From contig NZ_JAAQRO010000008.1 in the NCBI RefSeq assembly GCF_012070565.1, forward strand, positions 62,001 to 126,000: a DNA stretch of 64,000 nucleotides, given 5' to 3'. This document shows, one piece after another, positions 9,013-18,100 of this stretch; the stretch's first letter is position 1, and the number at the start of each line of letters is the position of its first letter. The stretch is from Anaerosporobacter faecicola (GTDB lineage Bacteria; Bacillota; Clostridia; Lachnospirales; Lachnospiraceae). The notes below the pieces were generated by a model that searched no databases, had not been told where the DNA came from, and saw only the letters and a list, made by a program, of their open reading frames with translations. Position numbers and translations under genes: made by a program.

Positions 9013-9237
9013 ACTTATTTTCTACTCTTTCCTTTATCTATTTTATGTATTCCTCTTTTCACTTACCCTATTGACCTACACATTGTATGTCGTATACAGT
9101 GATCCAAAACCTGTGTTTTACAAAAGTTTGCTATATCATATACCACTTGTCGCTCTTTTACAAGTACGAATTGATCTTATCCTGCAAAGGACAATAACTT
9201 AGGGTAGGGATTCCATCATATATTCTTGATCTGTTTA

Positions 9238-10200
9238 TCACAATTGCAATTGATACTGATGAACTTTCTGTACCACTCCATTCTTCTCAAACTGAACTTC
9301 GTCTGGCATCAAAGTAAATCCAACTTTTTTCAGAATTCGTTCACTTGCTATATTGGCTATACATACATCTGCAATAAGGAGACAAGTACCATGTTTTTCA
9401 TGCATTGTCCGTAATAACCACTCTACTGCTTTGCTTGCATATCCTTTTCCCCATACTGCTTGGTCAAATTGATAAAACACTCCATACTCTCCCTTTGTTT
9501 CATTCATGCAAGGGCAACCAACCACACCAACGATCTGGTTCTTCTCTTCATCCCACACAACAAATGTATCATACTCCTTCAATCGATGAATTCTTCTTCT
9601 TGTTTCATCCTCCGTACAGGGTTCTTTTATATTGGTATATCGAGTAACTTCTGTATTCGACCATATTCTTGCCAATGCATTGGTATGTATTTCATTTAGT
9701 GGTTCAAAAAACAAATGTATATTCTCTTTCACACGTACCTTATTATCCACTGTATCTGTATCTAATATGAGTTCTTGATTCGGATAACCAAATTCTTCGA
9801 CAAATCTTCCTTCTACAAATCCAAATTTCTTATAGAAAGCCCGTGCAGCTATTCCTTTTTCGTCTCCCTCACGAAAAGTCGTAACCATAATTCTTTTATC
9901 ACGATCCAGATTTTTTATTGCCTCTTCCATCAGCATAGTAGCAATTCCTTTTTTACGGTATTCCTGAGATACAGCCATACAACATATTCTATTATGCTTT
10001 TTTGAAAAAAGTAATACCCCCACTACCTTTCCTTTCTCTTTTATACAAATTGCTTCTCTTCTGCTTATAAAGCGAAGAACGGTTTTCTTATGTTCCTCCC
10101 TTTCTTCTTTCGTCTCTAACCCAGGAAAATTACCGCTTATCTGATCTACCAATTCCATCCATGATACGATATCATTGGTTTGTCCATACTCCAGTTTCAT
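9238..10200 (-). CDS. Double-domain GNAT acetyltransferase (second, unrelated order)
   Basis: A 320-residue tandem GNAT protein. The N-terminal domain (about 1-150) carries EYRKKGIATMLMEEAI and ARAFYKKFGF. The C-terminal domain (about 160-320) is RimJ/RimL-like with FEPLNEIHTNALARIW, QAVWGKGYASKAVEWLLR and SERILKKVGFTL. Acceptor specificity is unknown; the second half suggests an amino-terminal or small-molecule acetyltransferase. GGAGGGG precedes the start. A bidirectional terminator separates it from prfA. The 225 bases downstream hold no obvious terminator, so read-through into the next GNAT gene is possible. Confidence 0.85.
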   Translation of the reverse strand: MKLEYGQTNDIVSWMELVDQISGNFPGLETKEEREEHKKTVLRFISRREAICIKEKGKVVGVLLFSKKHNRICCMAVSQEYRKKGIATMLMEEAIKNLDRDKRIMVTTFREGDEKGIAARAFYKKFGFVEGRFVEEFGYPNQELILDTDTVDNKVRVKENIHLFFEPLNEIHTNALARIWSNTEVTRYTNIKEPCTEDETRRRIHRLKEYDTFVVWDEEKNQIVGVVGCPCMNETKGEYGVFYQFDQAVWGKGYASKAVEWLLRTMHEKHGTCLLIADVCIANIASERILKKVGFTLMPDEVQFEKNGVVQKVHQYQLQL

Positions 10201-10215
10201 TCATTACCCCTCCTA

Positions 10216-10263
10216 CAAAAAAAACCTTCCCTATACTTTGAACAGTCATGGGAAGGTTTTTTT
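10216..10263. terminator. Bidirectional intrinsic terminator
   Basis: AAAACCTTCCC (10221-10231) pairs with GGGAAGGTTTT (10250-10260), flanked by A and T runs on both sides. It follows the prfA stop on the minus strand. Confidence 0.85.
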
Positions 10264-10280
10264 CTCTTATCTAGTAACTC

Positions 10281-11354
10281 TTAGTTATCTTGCATATTAG
10301 CTAACTTCTTCGCTTGGTCTGCAGCGATACATGCATCAATGATTTCCTGGATATCTCCATTCATCACTTTATCTAACTTGTAAAGAGTTAGATTGATTCT
10401 GTGATCCGTTACACGGCCTTGAGGGAAGTTATAGGTTCTGATCTTTTCTGAACGATCCCCTGTACCAATCTGGCTTCTTCTTGCTTCTGCTTCTGCATCA
10501 TGGGCCTTTTGGCACTCGATATCATATAATTTTGCACGTAATAATGCGAATGCTTTATCTTTATTCTGTAACTGTGATTTTTCGGTCTGGCTATATACTA
10601 CAATTCCAGAAGGGTAGTGAGTTAAACGCACAGCGGAATCGGTTGTATTGACACACTGTCCACCATTACCAGAAGCACGCATAACATCAATACGAATATC
10701 TTTTTCATCAATCTGTACATCAACTTCTTCTGCTTCAGGCATAACCGCAACTGTTATCGTAGAAGTATGGATACGTCCACCTGACTCTGTTTCAGGAACA
10801 CGTTGTACACGATGAACACCAGATTCGTATTTCATAACGGAGTAAGCGCCTTGTCCATTGATCATAAAACTTACGCTCTTCATTCCACCAATTCCAATTT
10901 CTTCACATTCCATCGTTTCTACTTTCCAGCGTTGTCCTTCTGCATAATGCACATACATACGATAAATCTCCGCCGCAAATAAGGCAGCTTCATCACCACC
11001 TGCACCTGCACGAATTTCTACGATAACGTTTTTATCATCGTTTGGATCCTTTGGAAGTAATAAAATCTTTAATTCTGTTTCGATTTTTTCCATACGTTCT
11101 TTGCATTCTGCTAATTCCTCTTTTGCAAGTTCACGCATTTCTTCATCACTTTCTTCATCAAGAATATGAAGACTATCTTCGATTCCTTGTTTTGTTTCCT
11201 TATACTCTTTGTATTTGTCTACAATTGGTGAAAGTTCCGCTTGATCTTTCATTAATTTACGAAATCTCGTCTGATCATTGGCAACAGTTGGTTCATTAAG
11301 TTCGTCCATGATCTCTTGTAAACGACTTACTAACTCTTCTAACTTATCAAACAT
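10281..11354 (-). CDS. prfA: Peptide chain release factor 1
   Basis: A 357-residue RF1 that reads UAA and UAG. It shows the PxT-type anticodon tripeptide in [14 protein letters not shown] and the catalytic GGQ loop in [18 protein letters not shown]. The start at 11354 (MFDKLEEL) follows GGAGG; two upstream in-frame starts lie before that site. The gene is followed in the transcript's upstream direction by prmC, which methylates the GGQ glutamine, so enzyme and substrate appear co-expressed. Confidence 0.97.
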   Translation of the reverse strand: MFDKLEELVSRLQEIMDELNEPTVANDQTRFRKLMKDQAELSPIVDKYKEYKETKQGIEDSLHILDEESDEEMRELAKEELAECKERMEKIETELKILLLPKDPNDDKNVIVEIRAGAGGDEAALFAAEIYRMYVHYAEGQRWKVETMECEEIGIGGMKSVSFMINGQGAYSVMKYESGVHRVQRVPETESGGRIHTSTITVAVMPEAEEVDVQIDEKDIRIDVMRASGNGGQCVNTTDSAVRLTHYPSGIVVYSQTEKSQLQNKDKAFALLRAKLYDIECQKAHDAEAEARRSQIGTGDRSEKIRTYNFPQGRVTDHRINLTLYKLDKVMNGDIQEIIDACIAADQAKKLANMQDN

Positions 11355-11406
11355 CTGGTATTCCTCCATAACTAATAACAATTTGGTTCTAAACTTGCTA
11401 AATCCT

Positions 11407-12243
11407 CTATATACAATTCTTTTTGCCTATTACTACACGGTCAAGACCTGGTAAATCTTTAATAATCTGCACTTCAGAAAATCCTGCATCTTCAAGTAAG
11501 GCTTTTACCTCTTGCCCTTGGTCATGCCCTATTTCCAATAGTATATGTCCATCTTTATTAAGATAATTCCCTGCCTCTTTTGCTAATATACGATAAAAAT
11601 GCAACCCATCTTCTGTTCCATCTAAAGCAAGCATCGGCTCATGCTCTTTTACCTCAGGCATAAGTCCTTCAATCACTTTCGTAGGAATATACGGAGGATT
11701 CGATACAATCATATCATATGTCCCTGTAACTTTTGCAAATAAATCGCTTTCTATAAATGTAACAGGTACCTCTACTGTTGATGCATTCTTTTTTGCTACT
11801 TCCAATGCTTTTTTTGATATATCCACTGCTGTCAAACTTTTCGTTTCACATAATTTGCCTAAACTCACTATGATACAACCTGATCCAGTACACATATCTA
11901 ATATGTCAGCATTGTTTGCATATTTCATTGCTCGTTCAACTAGGACCTCTGTATCCTGTCTCGGGATCAATACATTCTCATCCACGTAGAAGGATATCCC
12001 CATAAATTCTTGTTGATGGGTTAGATATTGATAGGGAATATGTTCTGCACGAGCTTGAATCATAGCCTGGTACGTTTGGTATTGCTCTGATGGAATCTCC
12101 ATATTGGGATTCATATAATAATCTGTTTTTGTAATTGAAAAACATTCCATTGCCAAATACCAAGCATCAATTTTTGCTTCCTCAATTCCCGCAGATTGTA
12201 GTTTTTTTTCTGCCTGTTTCAATATGGTAGCTAAAGAACTCAT
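11407..12243 (-). CDS. prmC: Release factor N5-glutamine methyltransferase
   Basis: A 278-residue SAM-dependent methyltransferase that modifies the GGQ glutamine of release factors. It has an N-terminal helical domain, a SAM-binding motif ([16 protein letters not shown]) and the substrate-binding NPPY motif ([12 protein letters not shown]). The start follows GAGGG. It lies between the DUF1385 gene (12 bases) and prfA (52 bases), the usual clostridial order. Confidence 0.96.
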   Translation of the reverse strand: MSSLATILKQAEKKLQSAGIEEAKIDAWYLAMECFSITKTDYYMNPNMEIPSEQYQTYQAMIQARAEHIPYQYLTHQQEFMGISFYVDENVLIPRQDTEVLVERAMKYANNADILDMCTGSGCIIVSLGKLCETKSLTAVDISKKALEVAKKNASTVEVPVTFIESDLFAKVTGTYDMIVSNPPYIPTKVIEGLMPEVKEHEPMLALDGTEDGLHFYRILAKEAGNYLNKDGHILLEIGHDQGQEVKALLEDAGFSEVQIIKDLPGLDRVVIGKKNCI

Positions 12244-12255
12244 CTAATACCCTCT

Positions 12256-13461
12256 TTAATTCTTCTTATTCTGTTCGGAAGCAACCTGTGCTGGCGTTTC
12301 AAAGTAACGGTCTAAAGCACGAAGGATTTCATCGTCTTCCTCATCCTCTTCATTGTATGTTGTACTTGCCGTCTGTACAGAATTATGATTTTCATCAACA
12401 TTTTCTTTTTCCAATGTAGCAGCTGTCTCTAAGTCAGAATTCACTTCTTCTTTCGTTCTCTTCTGATTTTTCCACTGATCTGCATTTTCTTCAAGATATT
12501 TTTTCCAATCAAAAACCGCTTCTACTGATTTAATTGCTACTTCAATCATATCATCATCTGGTTCTCTCGTCGTTAACCCTTGTAACCATAATCCTGGTTT
12601 ACTTAGTATAGCAACAACCTTTGATTCACTTCTTCCTGCCAAACGAATAAACTCATAAGATACACCTGCGATTACTGGTACTAGAAGTACACGATATAAC
12701 ATTCGAAGCCAAATGGTATCTACACGAATGAAGATAAAAAAGATTACGCTAATCACCATAACAATGAGCATGAAGCTTGTTCCACAACGCTTGTGTTCTT
12801 TGGATTGCCAACGAACATTTTCCACCGTCAGGTCTAACCCATGTTCAATACAATTAATTGTCTTATGTTCTGCTCCATGGTACATAAATACGCGTCTTAT
12901 ATCTTTCATCTGCGAAATGATTACAATATAGGCAATGAAGATAACGATTCGGATAACACCTTCCACTAACGCAAGAAGCGCAGAAGATTCAATCACTTCA
13001 GATAATAAATTACCGATAAGAAATGGTAACAGCATAAAAATACCAACTGCTAATAAGATCGAGGCACAAATTGTCAATGCCATAAGTAAACCGTCTCCTG
13101 CTTTTTCCTCTTTCTCATTTGCTTTTTCTGCATGAACGGTTTTTTCTTTTTTATTATTTGTATTCTTTGTCTGTTTTCCATTCTTTCCATTCTTTGCATC
13201 CGTTTTTTCCTCTTCTTCTTCAAAAAAACTAGATGAGAATGTTAAAGTTTTCGTTCCGATCACCATGGACTCAATAAAATTAGCGACTCCACGAACAATC
13301 GGTAATCCTAATATTGGAAACCGTTTTGTAACGCTGACGTATTTATTTTTCTGAACAATTATCTCATTGTTTGGTATTCGAACAGCAACTGCATATTCGT
13401 CTTGATTCTTCATCATTACGCCTTCTAAAACAGCCTGTCCTCCTATTCCTGATGACTTCAT
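12256..13461 (-). CDS. DUF1385 (YqhQ-like) membrane protein
   Basis: A 401-residue protein recognised by its opening GIGGQAVLEGVMMKN and the conserved HGAEHKTINCIEHG. Several membrane helices are clustered at about 125-235. Between the N-terminal part and the membrane core is a low-complexity Lys/Glu/Asn stretch (about 80-120), and a second acidic disordered tail covers the last ~70 residues. DUF1385 genes sit next to prmC-prfA in many clostridia; the conserved His suggests metal binding, but no reaction is established to my knowledge. Confidence 0.92.
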   Translation of the reverse strand: MKSSGIGGQAVLEGVMMKNQDEYAVAVRIPNNEIIVQKNKYVSVTKRFPILGLPIVRGVANFIESMVIGTKTLTFSSSFFEEEEEKTDAKNGKNGKQTKNTNNKKEKTVHAEKANEKEEKAGDGLLMALTICASILLAVGIFMLLPFLIGNLLSEVIESSALLALVEGVIRIVIFIAYIVIISQMKDIRRVFMYHGAEHKTINCIEHGLDLTVENVRWQSKEHKRCGTSFMLIVMVISVIFFIFIRVDTIWLRMLYRVLLVPVIAGVSYEFIRLAGRSESKVVAILSKPGLWLQGLTTREPDDDMIEVAIKSVEAVFDWKKYLEENADQWKNQKRTKEEVNSDLETAATLEKENVDENHNSVQTASTTYNEEDEEDDEILRALDRYFETPAQVASEQNKKN

Positions 13462-13782
13462 TATCGTACCTTCCCTTCTTTTTTCATGATCCCTCTAATC
13501 AGCTCATGTAGCGTTGTAACCTCGATTACCCTATTCGATATATGGGTACCCTATATATGAATGTTGATCCAAATCAATATGTGACGTATGACCTTTTCTT
13601 CTCAGCAATTAATAAGATGATACTAGCGTCTTAAGGTCATATTTTCACGTTTTTATATCTTTACGTTTATATTCCTTTTACGTATATATTCCTTTTAACG
13701 CTGTAATCTTCGTATCTGGATAAATAATAGAAAAGACATAAACGCCCTAAACGATTTAGAACATACTTACAATACTATTTTT
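13462..13782. other. Intergenic region upstream of the DUF1385-prmC-prfA operon
   Basis: No coding frame is supported. It contains an inverted repeat TATGACCTT (13587-13595) / AAGGTCATA (13633-13641) with a 37-base loop, and short AT-rich direct repeats around 13645-13700 (ttacgtttatattcc-like units). The operon promoter must lie here but I could not assign it. Confidence 0.5.
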
Positions 13783-13820
13783 TTATTTAAAAATAGGTTG
13801 AGATTACATAACCTCAACCT
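13783..13820 (-). terminator. Terminator of rpmE
   Basis: AGGTTGAG (13795-13802) pairs with CTCAACCT (13813-13820). On the minus strand it is followed by a T-rich tract. It lies 33 bases past the rpmE stop. Confidence 0.8.
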
Positions 13821-13852
13821 GCTTTTAAAATAGAAAGATGATACATCTCTAT

Positions 13853-14062
13853 CTAGTTTTCTTCTTTTATACCGTATCTACGGTTGAACTTATCAATTGC
13901 ACCATGAGCTGCAATAGCTTTTTGTTGGCCAGTGTAGAATGAATGGCATTTTGAACAAATTTCAACGTGGATATCTTCTTTTGTAGATCCTACTGTAAAT
14001 TCATTACCGCAGTTACATACAACCTTTGCTTGGTAATAGTTTGGATGGATTCCTTCTCTCAT
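13853..14062 (-). CDS. rpmE: 50S ribosomal protein L31 (zinc-binding type)
   Basis: A 69-residue L31 of the zinc-ribbon (C+) type. Cysteines occur as CNCG near the start and CSKCHSF in the middle, with the typical ends [10 protein letters not shown] and FNRRYGI. The ATG at 14062 follows GAGGTG; the GTG three codons upstream is part of that site. It has its own promoter and terminator between rho and the DUF1385 operon. Confidence 0.97.
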   Translation of the reverse strand: MREGIHPNYYQAKVVCNCGNEFTVGSTKEDIHVEICSKCHSFYTGQQKAIAAHGAIDKFNRRYGIKEEN

Positions 14063-14095
14063 CTTTTTCACCTCTTCTTATCGTTAATTATATTG

Positions 14096-14113
14096 GATTG
14101 GATTTTGCCAATC
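14096..14113 (-). promoter_or_regulatory. Hairpin in the rpmE 5' leader
   Basis: GATTGG (14096-14101) pairs with CCAATC (14108-14113) around a 6-base loop, about 35 bases before the rpmE start. L31 genes in Firmicutes often carry autoregulatory leader structures; whether this is one is inference. Confidence 0.4.
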
Positions 14114-14174
14114 GTATTAACATAAGACATAACCTAATGAACGGATATGCCGTAGTTTTATAAACAGCTTTTTC

Positions 14175-14203
14175 ATTATATCATAGATTTTTGACAGATG
14201 CAA
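14175..14203 (-). promoter_or_regulatory. Strong sigma-A promoter for rpmE
   Basis: On the minus strand TTGCAT (14198-14203), a 17-base spacer and TATAAT (14175-14180) preceded by TGA form an extended -10 promoter. It gives a leader of about 105 bases. Confidence 0.75.
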
Positions 14204-14222
14204 TCACTTTTTGTTATTCCTT

Positions 14223-15872
14223 TTAGACCAGTTTTGTCTTCTTTATTGTTTCAATAAATTCAAAATTCGTCTTGGTCCGAAGAAATAAATCGATGATTTT
14301 TTCCAATGCTTCATCTGATTTCATTCCGTTCAATGCACGATGCATCAAATAGTTTGCTTCTGTTTCCTGCGTAGTCAATAACAAATCATCTCTTCTTGTA
14401 CTGGATTTAGCTAGATCAATAGCAGGGAAGATTCTCTTCTCTGATAAACTTCGATCCAATACCAATTCCATATTACCAGTACCTTTAAACTCTTCAAATA
14501 CAACATCATCCATACGAGAACCCGTTTCTACTAAAGCAGTAGCAAGAATTGTCAAGCTGCCTCCTTCTCTCATATTTCTCGCAGCTCCAAAGAATTTCTT
14601 TGGCATATGCAATGCTGCTGGATCAAGACCACCCGAAAGTGTTCGGCCACTTGCTTGTACGGTCAAATTATATGCTCTTGCCAATCTTGTAATGCTGTCC
14701 AATAAAACAACAACATCTTTCTTGTGCTCTACCAATCGTTTTGCACGTTCAATTACCATTTCCGATACACGCTTATGATTCTCTGGCAGCTCATCGAATG
14801 TTGAATAGATTACTTCGACATTCTTTCCCTCAATGGATTCTTTGATATCCGTAACTTCTTCTGGACGTTCATCAATTAGCAAGATAATTAATTGCATATC
14901 TGGATGGTTAATGGTTATGGATTTTGCAATCTGTTTTAATAATGTAGTTTTACCTGCTTTTGGAGGAGATACAATCATACCTCTTTGACCTTTACCAATT
15001 GGTGAAACAAGATCCACCATACGCATTGCGATTCCTGCTGCTGGTGTCTCTAGATGAATTCTCTCATTTGGGAAAATCGGTGTAAGTTCTTCAAATTTCT
15101 TTCTTTTTTGAGCTTCTGATGGGTGAAATCCATTTACTGATTTCACAAACAATAATGCACTAAACTTCTCATTCTGGTTACGGATTCTTGTATTTCCTAC
15201 TACGATGTCTCCTGTTTTTAAGTTAAATCTTCGAATCTGTGCAGGAGAGACATACACATCATTCTCTCCTGGTAAAAAATTATCGCAGCGAATGAAGCCA
15301 TATCCATCTGGTAATACTTCCAGTATTCCTTCTTTTGTTTCTCCACTATCTAATTGTTCCATATCTCCTGTGCTATTGTTCATTCGTTTTGAAATTTGTG
15401 GTTCGCTCTCTCTCACAAGCTCCCTGCTCTCTGGGTAGTCATTCAATTGGTTATTTCTTTGTTGCTCATTCATTTGTTCATTCTCATATTGCATATTTCT
15501 TCCTTGCTCGCCTTTTGAACGTTCATTTCCCAATTTCACATATTTGCTTTGATAACTTCTTACATGTTCATTTCCAGGCTTTCCAACTCTAACCTGTTCG
15601 CTCTTTCCTTGTTCCACCCTAACTTGATCATTATCTAGCGGTCCATTTTTTACCTGCTCACTCTTATGATCCTTGCGATCCATGTCTGTACTATGACTAA
15701 TTGTTGACCGCTCTTGTTTTTTAGTGTTCTCTTGATCCATATGTGAGTTGTCCATCTCCCCTAGCATATCGATCAATTCTTTTTTTCGTAATGTTGATAT
15801 ATTCTTAAGACCTTTTTGTTTGGCTATCTCTTTTAATTCCGTTAATGACATAGCTGCATAATTATTCTCCAT
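14223..15872 (-). CDS. rho: Transcription termination factor Rho with a large disordered insertion
   Basis: A 549-residue Rho, about 130 longer than E. coli Rho. Order: Rho-N/SAP-like domain (about 1-42; MSLTELKEIAKQKGLKNIS), a hydrophilic low-complexity insertion (about 43-177) rich in N, Q, E, R and S with imperfect EQVRV-type repeats, the cold-shock RNA-binding domain (about 178-250; DGYGFIRCDNFLPGEND), then the hexameric ATPase with Walker A PPKAGKTTLLKQ, Walker B IILLIDERPEEVTD and the loop region SGGLDPAALHMPKKFFGA. It threads RNA and dissociates elongation complexes. Comparable insertions are known in some clostridial and Bacteroides Rho proteins. AAAGGAG precedes the start. Confidence 0.97.
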   Translation of the reverse strand: MENNYAAMSLTELKEIAKQKGLKNISTLRKKELIDMLGEMDNSHMDQENTKKQERSTISHSTDMDRKDHKSEQVKNGPLDNDQVRVEQGKSEQVRVGKPGNEHVRSYQSKYVKLGNERSKGEQGRNMQYENEQMNEQQRNNQLNDYPESRELVRESEPQISKRMNNSTGDMEQLDSGETKEGILEVLPDGYGFIRCDNFLPGENDVYVSPAQIRRFNLKTGDIVVGNTRIRNQNEKFSALLFVKSVNGFHPSEAQKRKKFEELTPIFPNERIHLETPAAGIAMRMVDLVSPIGKGQRGMIVSPPKAGKTTLLKQIAKSITINHPDMQLIILLIDERPEEVTDIKESIEGKNVEVIYSTFDELPENHKRVSEMVIERAKRLVEHKKDVVVLLDSITRLARAYNLTVQASGRTLSGGLDPAALHMPKKFFGAARNMREGGSLTILATALVETGSRMDDVVFEEFKGTGNMELVLDRSLSEKRIFPAIDLAKSSTRRDDLLLTTQETEANYLMHRALNGMKSDEALEKIIDLFLRTKTNFEFIETIKKTKLV

Positions 15873-16528
15873 ATGTATACTCCTTTACTTATATTTGTTC
15901 TCTGTACCATATCTTTGACTGTTTCCTTAATTCCTATACATTCGACACATATCTTCGAGTTGTTAATGGTTCATTTCGAAGAACAACCTTCCTTCCAAAA
16001 ACAACACATATCTTTTTTCATTCGATTCATTATTTAATTAAAATATACACTTTTGCATCTGTTCAGTGTAAGTAGTTTTCAATACATATAAATATTGATC
16101 TTTGCTATGCACTACCATTATCCACGTATATGAACGTGTATCAATTCGATCTGAACATATACCATCATTCTATATAAAAATGTAACAGTAATTCTTCCTT
16201 ATAATCAACAGATAAAAGTCTAGCAACGAATTGCCTTCTTTCACTTGTCAATTACGTGAATTCCTAATATTGTTTTATGCAAAGGGCAAAATAATCAAAT
16301 GGAAAACTTTAAGAAAAGCTTCTTAGGCATATCAACATTATTCACATGTTACATTAAGATTTCTTTTGGGAAACACAAGATTGTCAGAACAATAGAATTT
16401 ATTCTATTATACATCCATTTTTGTACAAAATAAAGCTATTTTTCTGTTAGGATACTTGTTCTAGCCTTTTTGCTCCCCCTTCGTCCTTGATTTCCCTTTT
16501 TGTAAGTGTTATTATTATGATAACAGAA
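15873..16528. other. Long intergenic region between divergent rho and malic enzyme genes
   Basis: No coding frame is supported in these 650 AT-rich bases. Visible structure is limited to weak inverted repeats (GTTGTT/AACAAC near 15960-16005; AATAGAA/TTCTATT near 16391). The rho promoter must lie here but was not assigned with confidence. Confidence 0.5.
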
Positions 16529-16608
16529 TTGAAAGGTCATGCTTAATAATGTATAAAATATCATGACCGCATAACCCAAAAGCATTGAAGTTAAGCCTTA
16601 TCTGGGTT
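16529..16608 (+). promoter_or_regulatory. Malic enzyme promoter overlapped by an inverted repeat
   Basis: TTGAAA (16529-16534), a 17-base spacer and TATAAA (16552-16557) form a good promoter. GGTCATG (16535-16541) and CATGACC (16562-16568) are perfect inverted half-sites bracketing the -10, placed for a repressor or activator. Just downstream AACCCA (16573-16578) and TGGGTT (16603-16608) could form a leader hairpin. The regulator is unknown. Confidence 0.65.
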
Positions 16609-16717
16609 GATTTTGAGTGTTTTCCGCATTGTAATATTATTTACATATTGCATTCACAAGCAGTCGAATGATTGTTTATGGAATATAGAACAAGGAATGA
16701 AAGGACGATTTACTGCT

Positions 16718-17872
16718 ATGACAACCAACGAAAAAGCACTTTTGTTACACGAAGAATGGAAGGGTAAGATTGAAACCGTTTCAAAATGTACGGTTAAGTC
16801 AAGAGAAGACCTTGCAGTTGCCTATACACCAGGCGTTGCAGAACCTTGTAAAGTAATCGCAAAAGACAAGGAAGAAGCGTATAAATATACAGTTAAATCC
16901 AATATGGTCGCTGTTGTATCAGACGGTAGTGCTGTTCTTGGATTGGGTAATATTGGTCCATATGCTGCTATGCCAGTTATGGAAGGAAAAGCTGTACTTT
17001 TCAAAGAATTCGGAAATGTCAATGCCTTTCCAATCTGTCTTGATACCCAAGATACGGAAGAAATCATCAAAACAGTAGTAAACATCGCTCCTGCTTTTGG
17101 TGGAATCAACTTGGAGGACATCAGTGCTCCTCGCTGTTTTGAAATCGAAGAGCGTTTGAAAAAATTACTCGATATTCCAGTCTTTCATGATGATCAACAT
17201 GGTACCGCTATTGTTGTATTAGCTGGTATCATCAATGCTCTAAAAGTAACTGGAAAACAAAAAGAAACTTGTCAAGTAGTTGTAAATGGTGCTGGTTCTG
17301 CTGGTATTGCAATAACAAAACTTCTACTTACGTATGGATTCAAGAACATCATAATGTGCGATAAAGTTGGCATACTATGTAAAGGTGCGCAAGGCTTAAA
17401 CTGGATGCAAGAACAGATGATGGATGTAACAAATCTTTCCCACCGAACAGGTTCTTTAGCGGATGCTTTAAAAGGTGCTGACATATTTGTTGGTGTATCT
17501 GCACCTAATATCGTTACTAAGGAAATGGTAGCTAGCATGAATACCGATTCAATCTTATTCGCTATGGCAAATCCTGTTCCTGAGATCATGCCTGACCTTG
17601 CAAAAGAAGCCGGCGCAAAAGTTGTTGGAACAGGTCGTTCCGATTTTCCAAACCAAGTAAATAACGTTGTTGCATTCCCTGGCATCTTCAAAGGTGCTTT
17701 AGAAGGACGTGCTACTCAAATTACAGAAGAAATGAAATTAGCTGCTGCTGAAGCGATTGCAGGCTTAGTTGATGAAAAAGATCTTAATGAAAATAACATT
17801 ATGCCTGAAGCCTTCGATCCTAGAGTTGCTGAAGTCGTTAGTAATGCAGTAAAATCACATATAAAACGCTAA
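16718..17872 (+). CDS. NAD(P)-dependent malic enzyme (malate decarboxylating)
   Basis: A 384-residue short-form bacterial malic enzyme converting malate to pyruvate and CO2 with reduction of NAD(P). Seen: the N-terminal malic domain (DLAVAYTPGVAEPCK, the catalytic-lysine region PVMEGKAVLFKEFGNV, metal-binding residues in GGINLEDISAPRCFEIEE and FHDDQHGTAIV) and a Rossmann NAD domain (VVVNGAGSAGIAITKLLL). The ATG at 16718 gives the standard N-terminus; in-frame codons further upstream lack ribosome sites. It stands alone on the plus strand with a long regulated leader. Confidence 0.95.
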   Translation: MTTNEKALLLHEEWKGKIETVSKCTVKSREDLAVAYTPGVAEPCKVIAKDKEEAYKYTVKSNMVAVVSDGSAVLGLGNIGPYAAMPVMEGKAVLFKEFGNVNAFPICLDTQDTEEIIKTVVNIAPAFGGINLEDISAPRCFEIEERLKKLLDIPVFHDDQHGTAIVVLAGIINALKVTGKQKETCQVVVNGAGSAGIAITKLLLTYGFKNIIMCDKVGILCKGAQGLNWMQEQMMDVTNLSHRTGSLADALKGADIFVGVSAPNIVTKEMVASMNTDSILFAMANPVPEIMPDLAKEAGAKVVGTGRSDFPNQVNNVVAFPGIFKGALEGRATQITEEMKLAAAEAIAGLVDEKDLNENNIMPEAFDPRVAEVVSNAVKSHIKR

Positions 17873-18100
17873 TTTTTTCTTCTTAGTCTATATCGTTTTA
17901 CTCCTATTTTTGACTTGTTATGTATTCACATTTCACGTCTGATTCTGTGATCTATATCTCAAACTTCATTTACTTTATGCAACATTGTTACTCCATTTCA
18001 ATTTTGTATATAGCAACTGAGGTCTGAGGTAAGGAGGGAGCGATTTTACTTTATCCCCCAATTATAATCCATACCAATTTTAGTTAGATAGGAGCATTCT

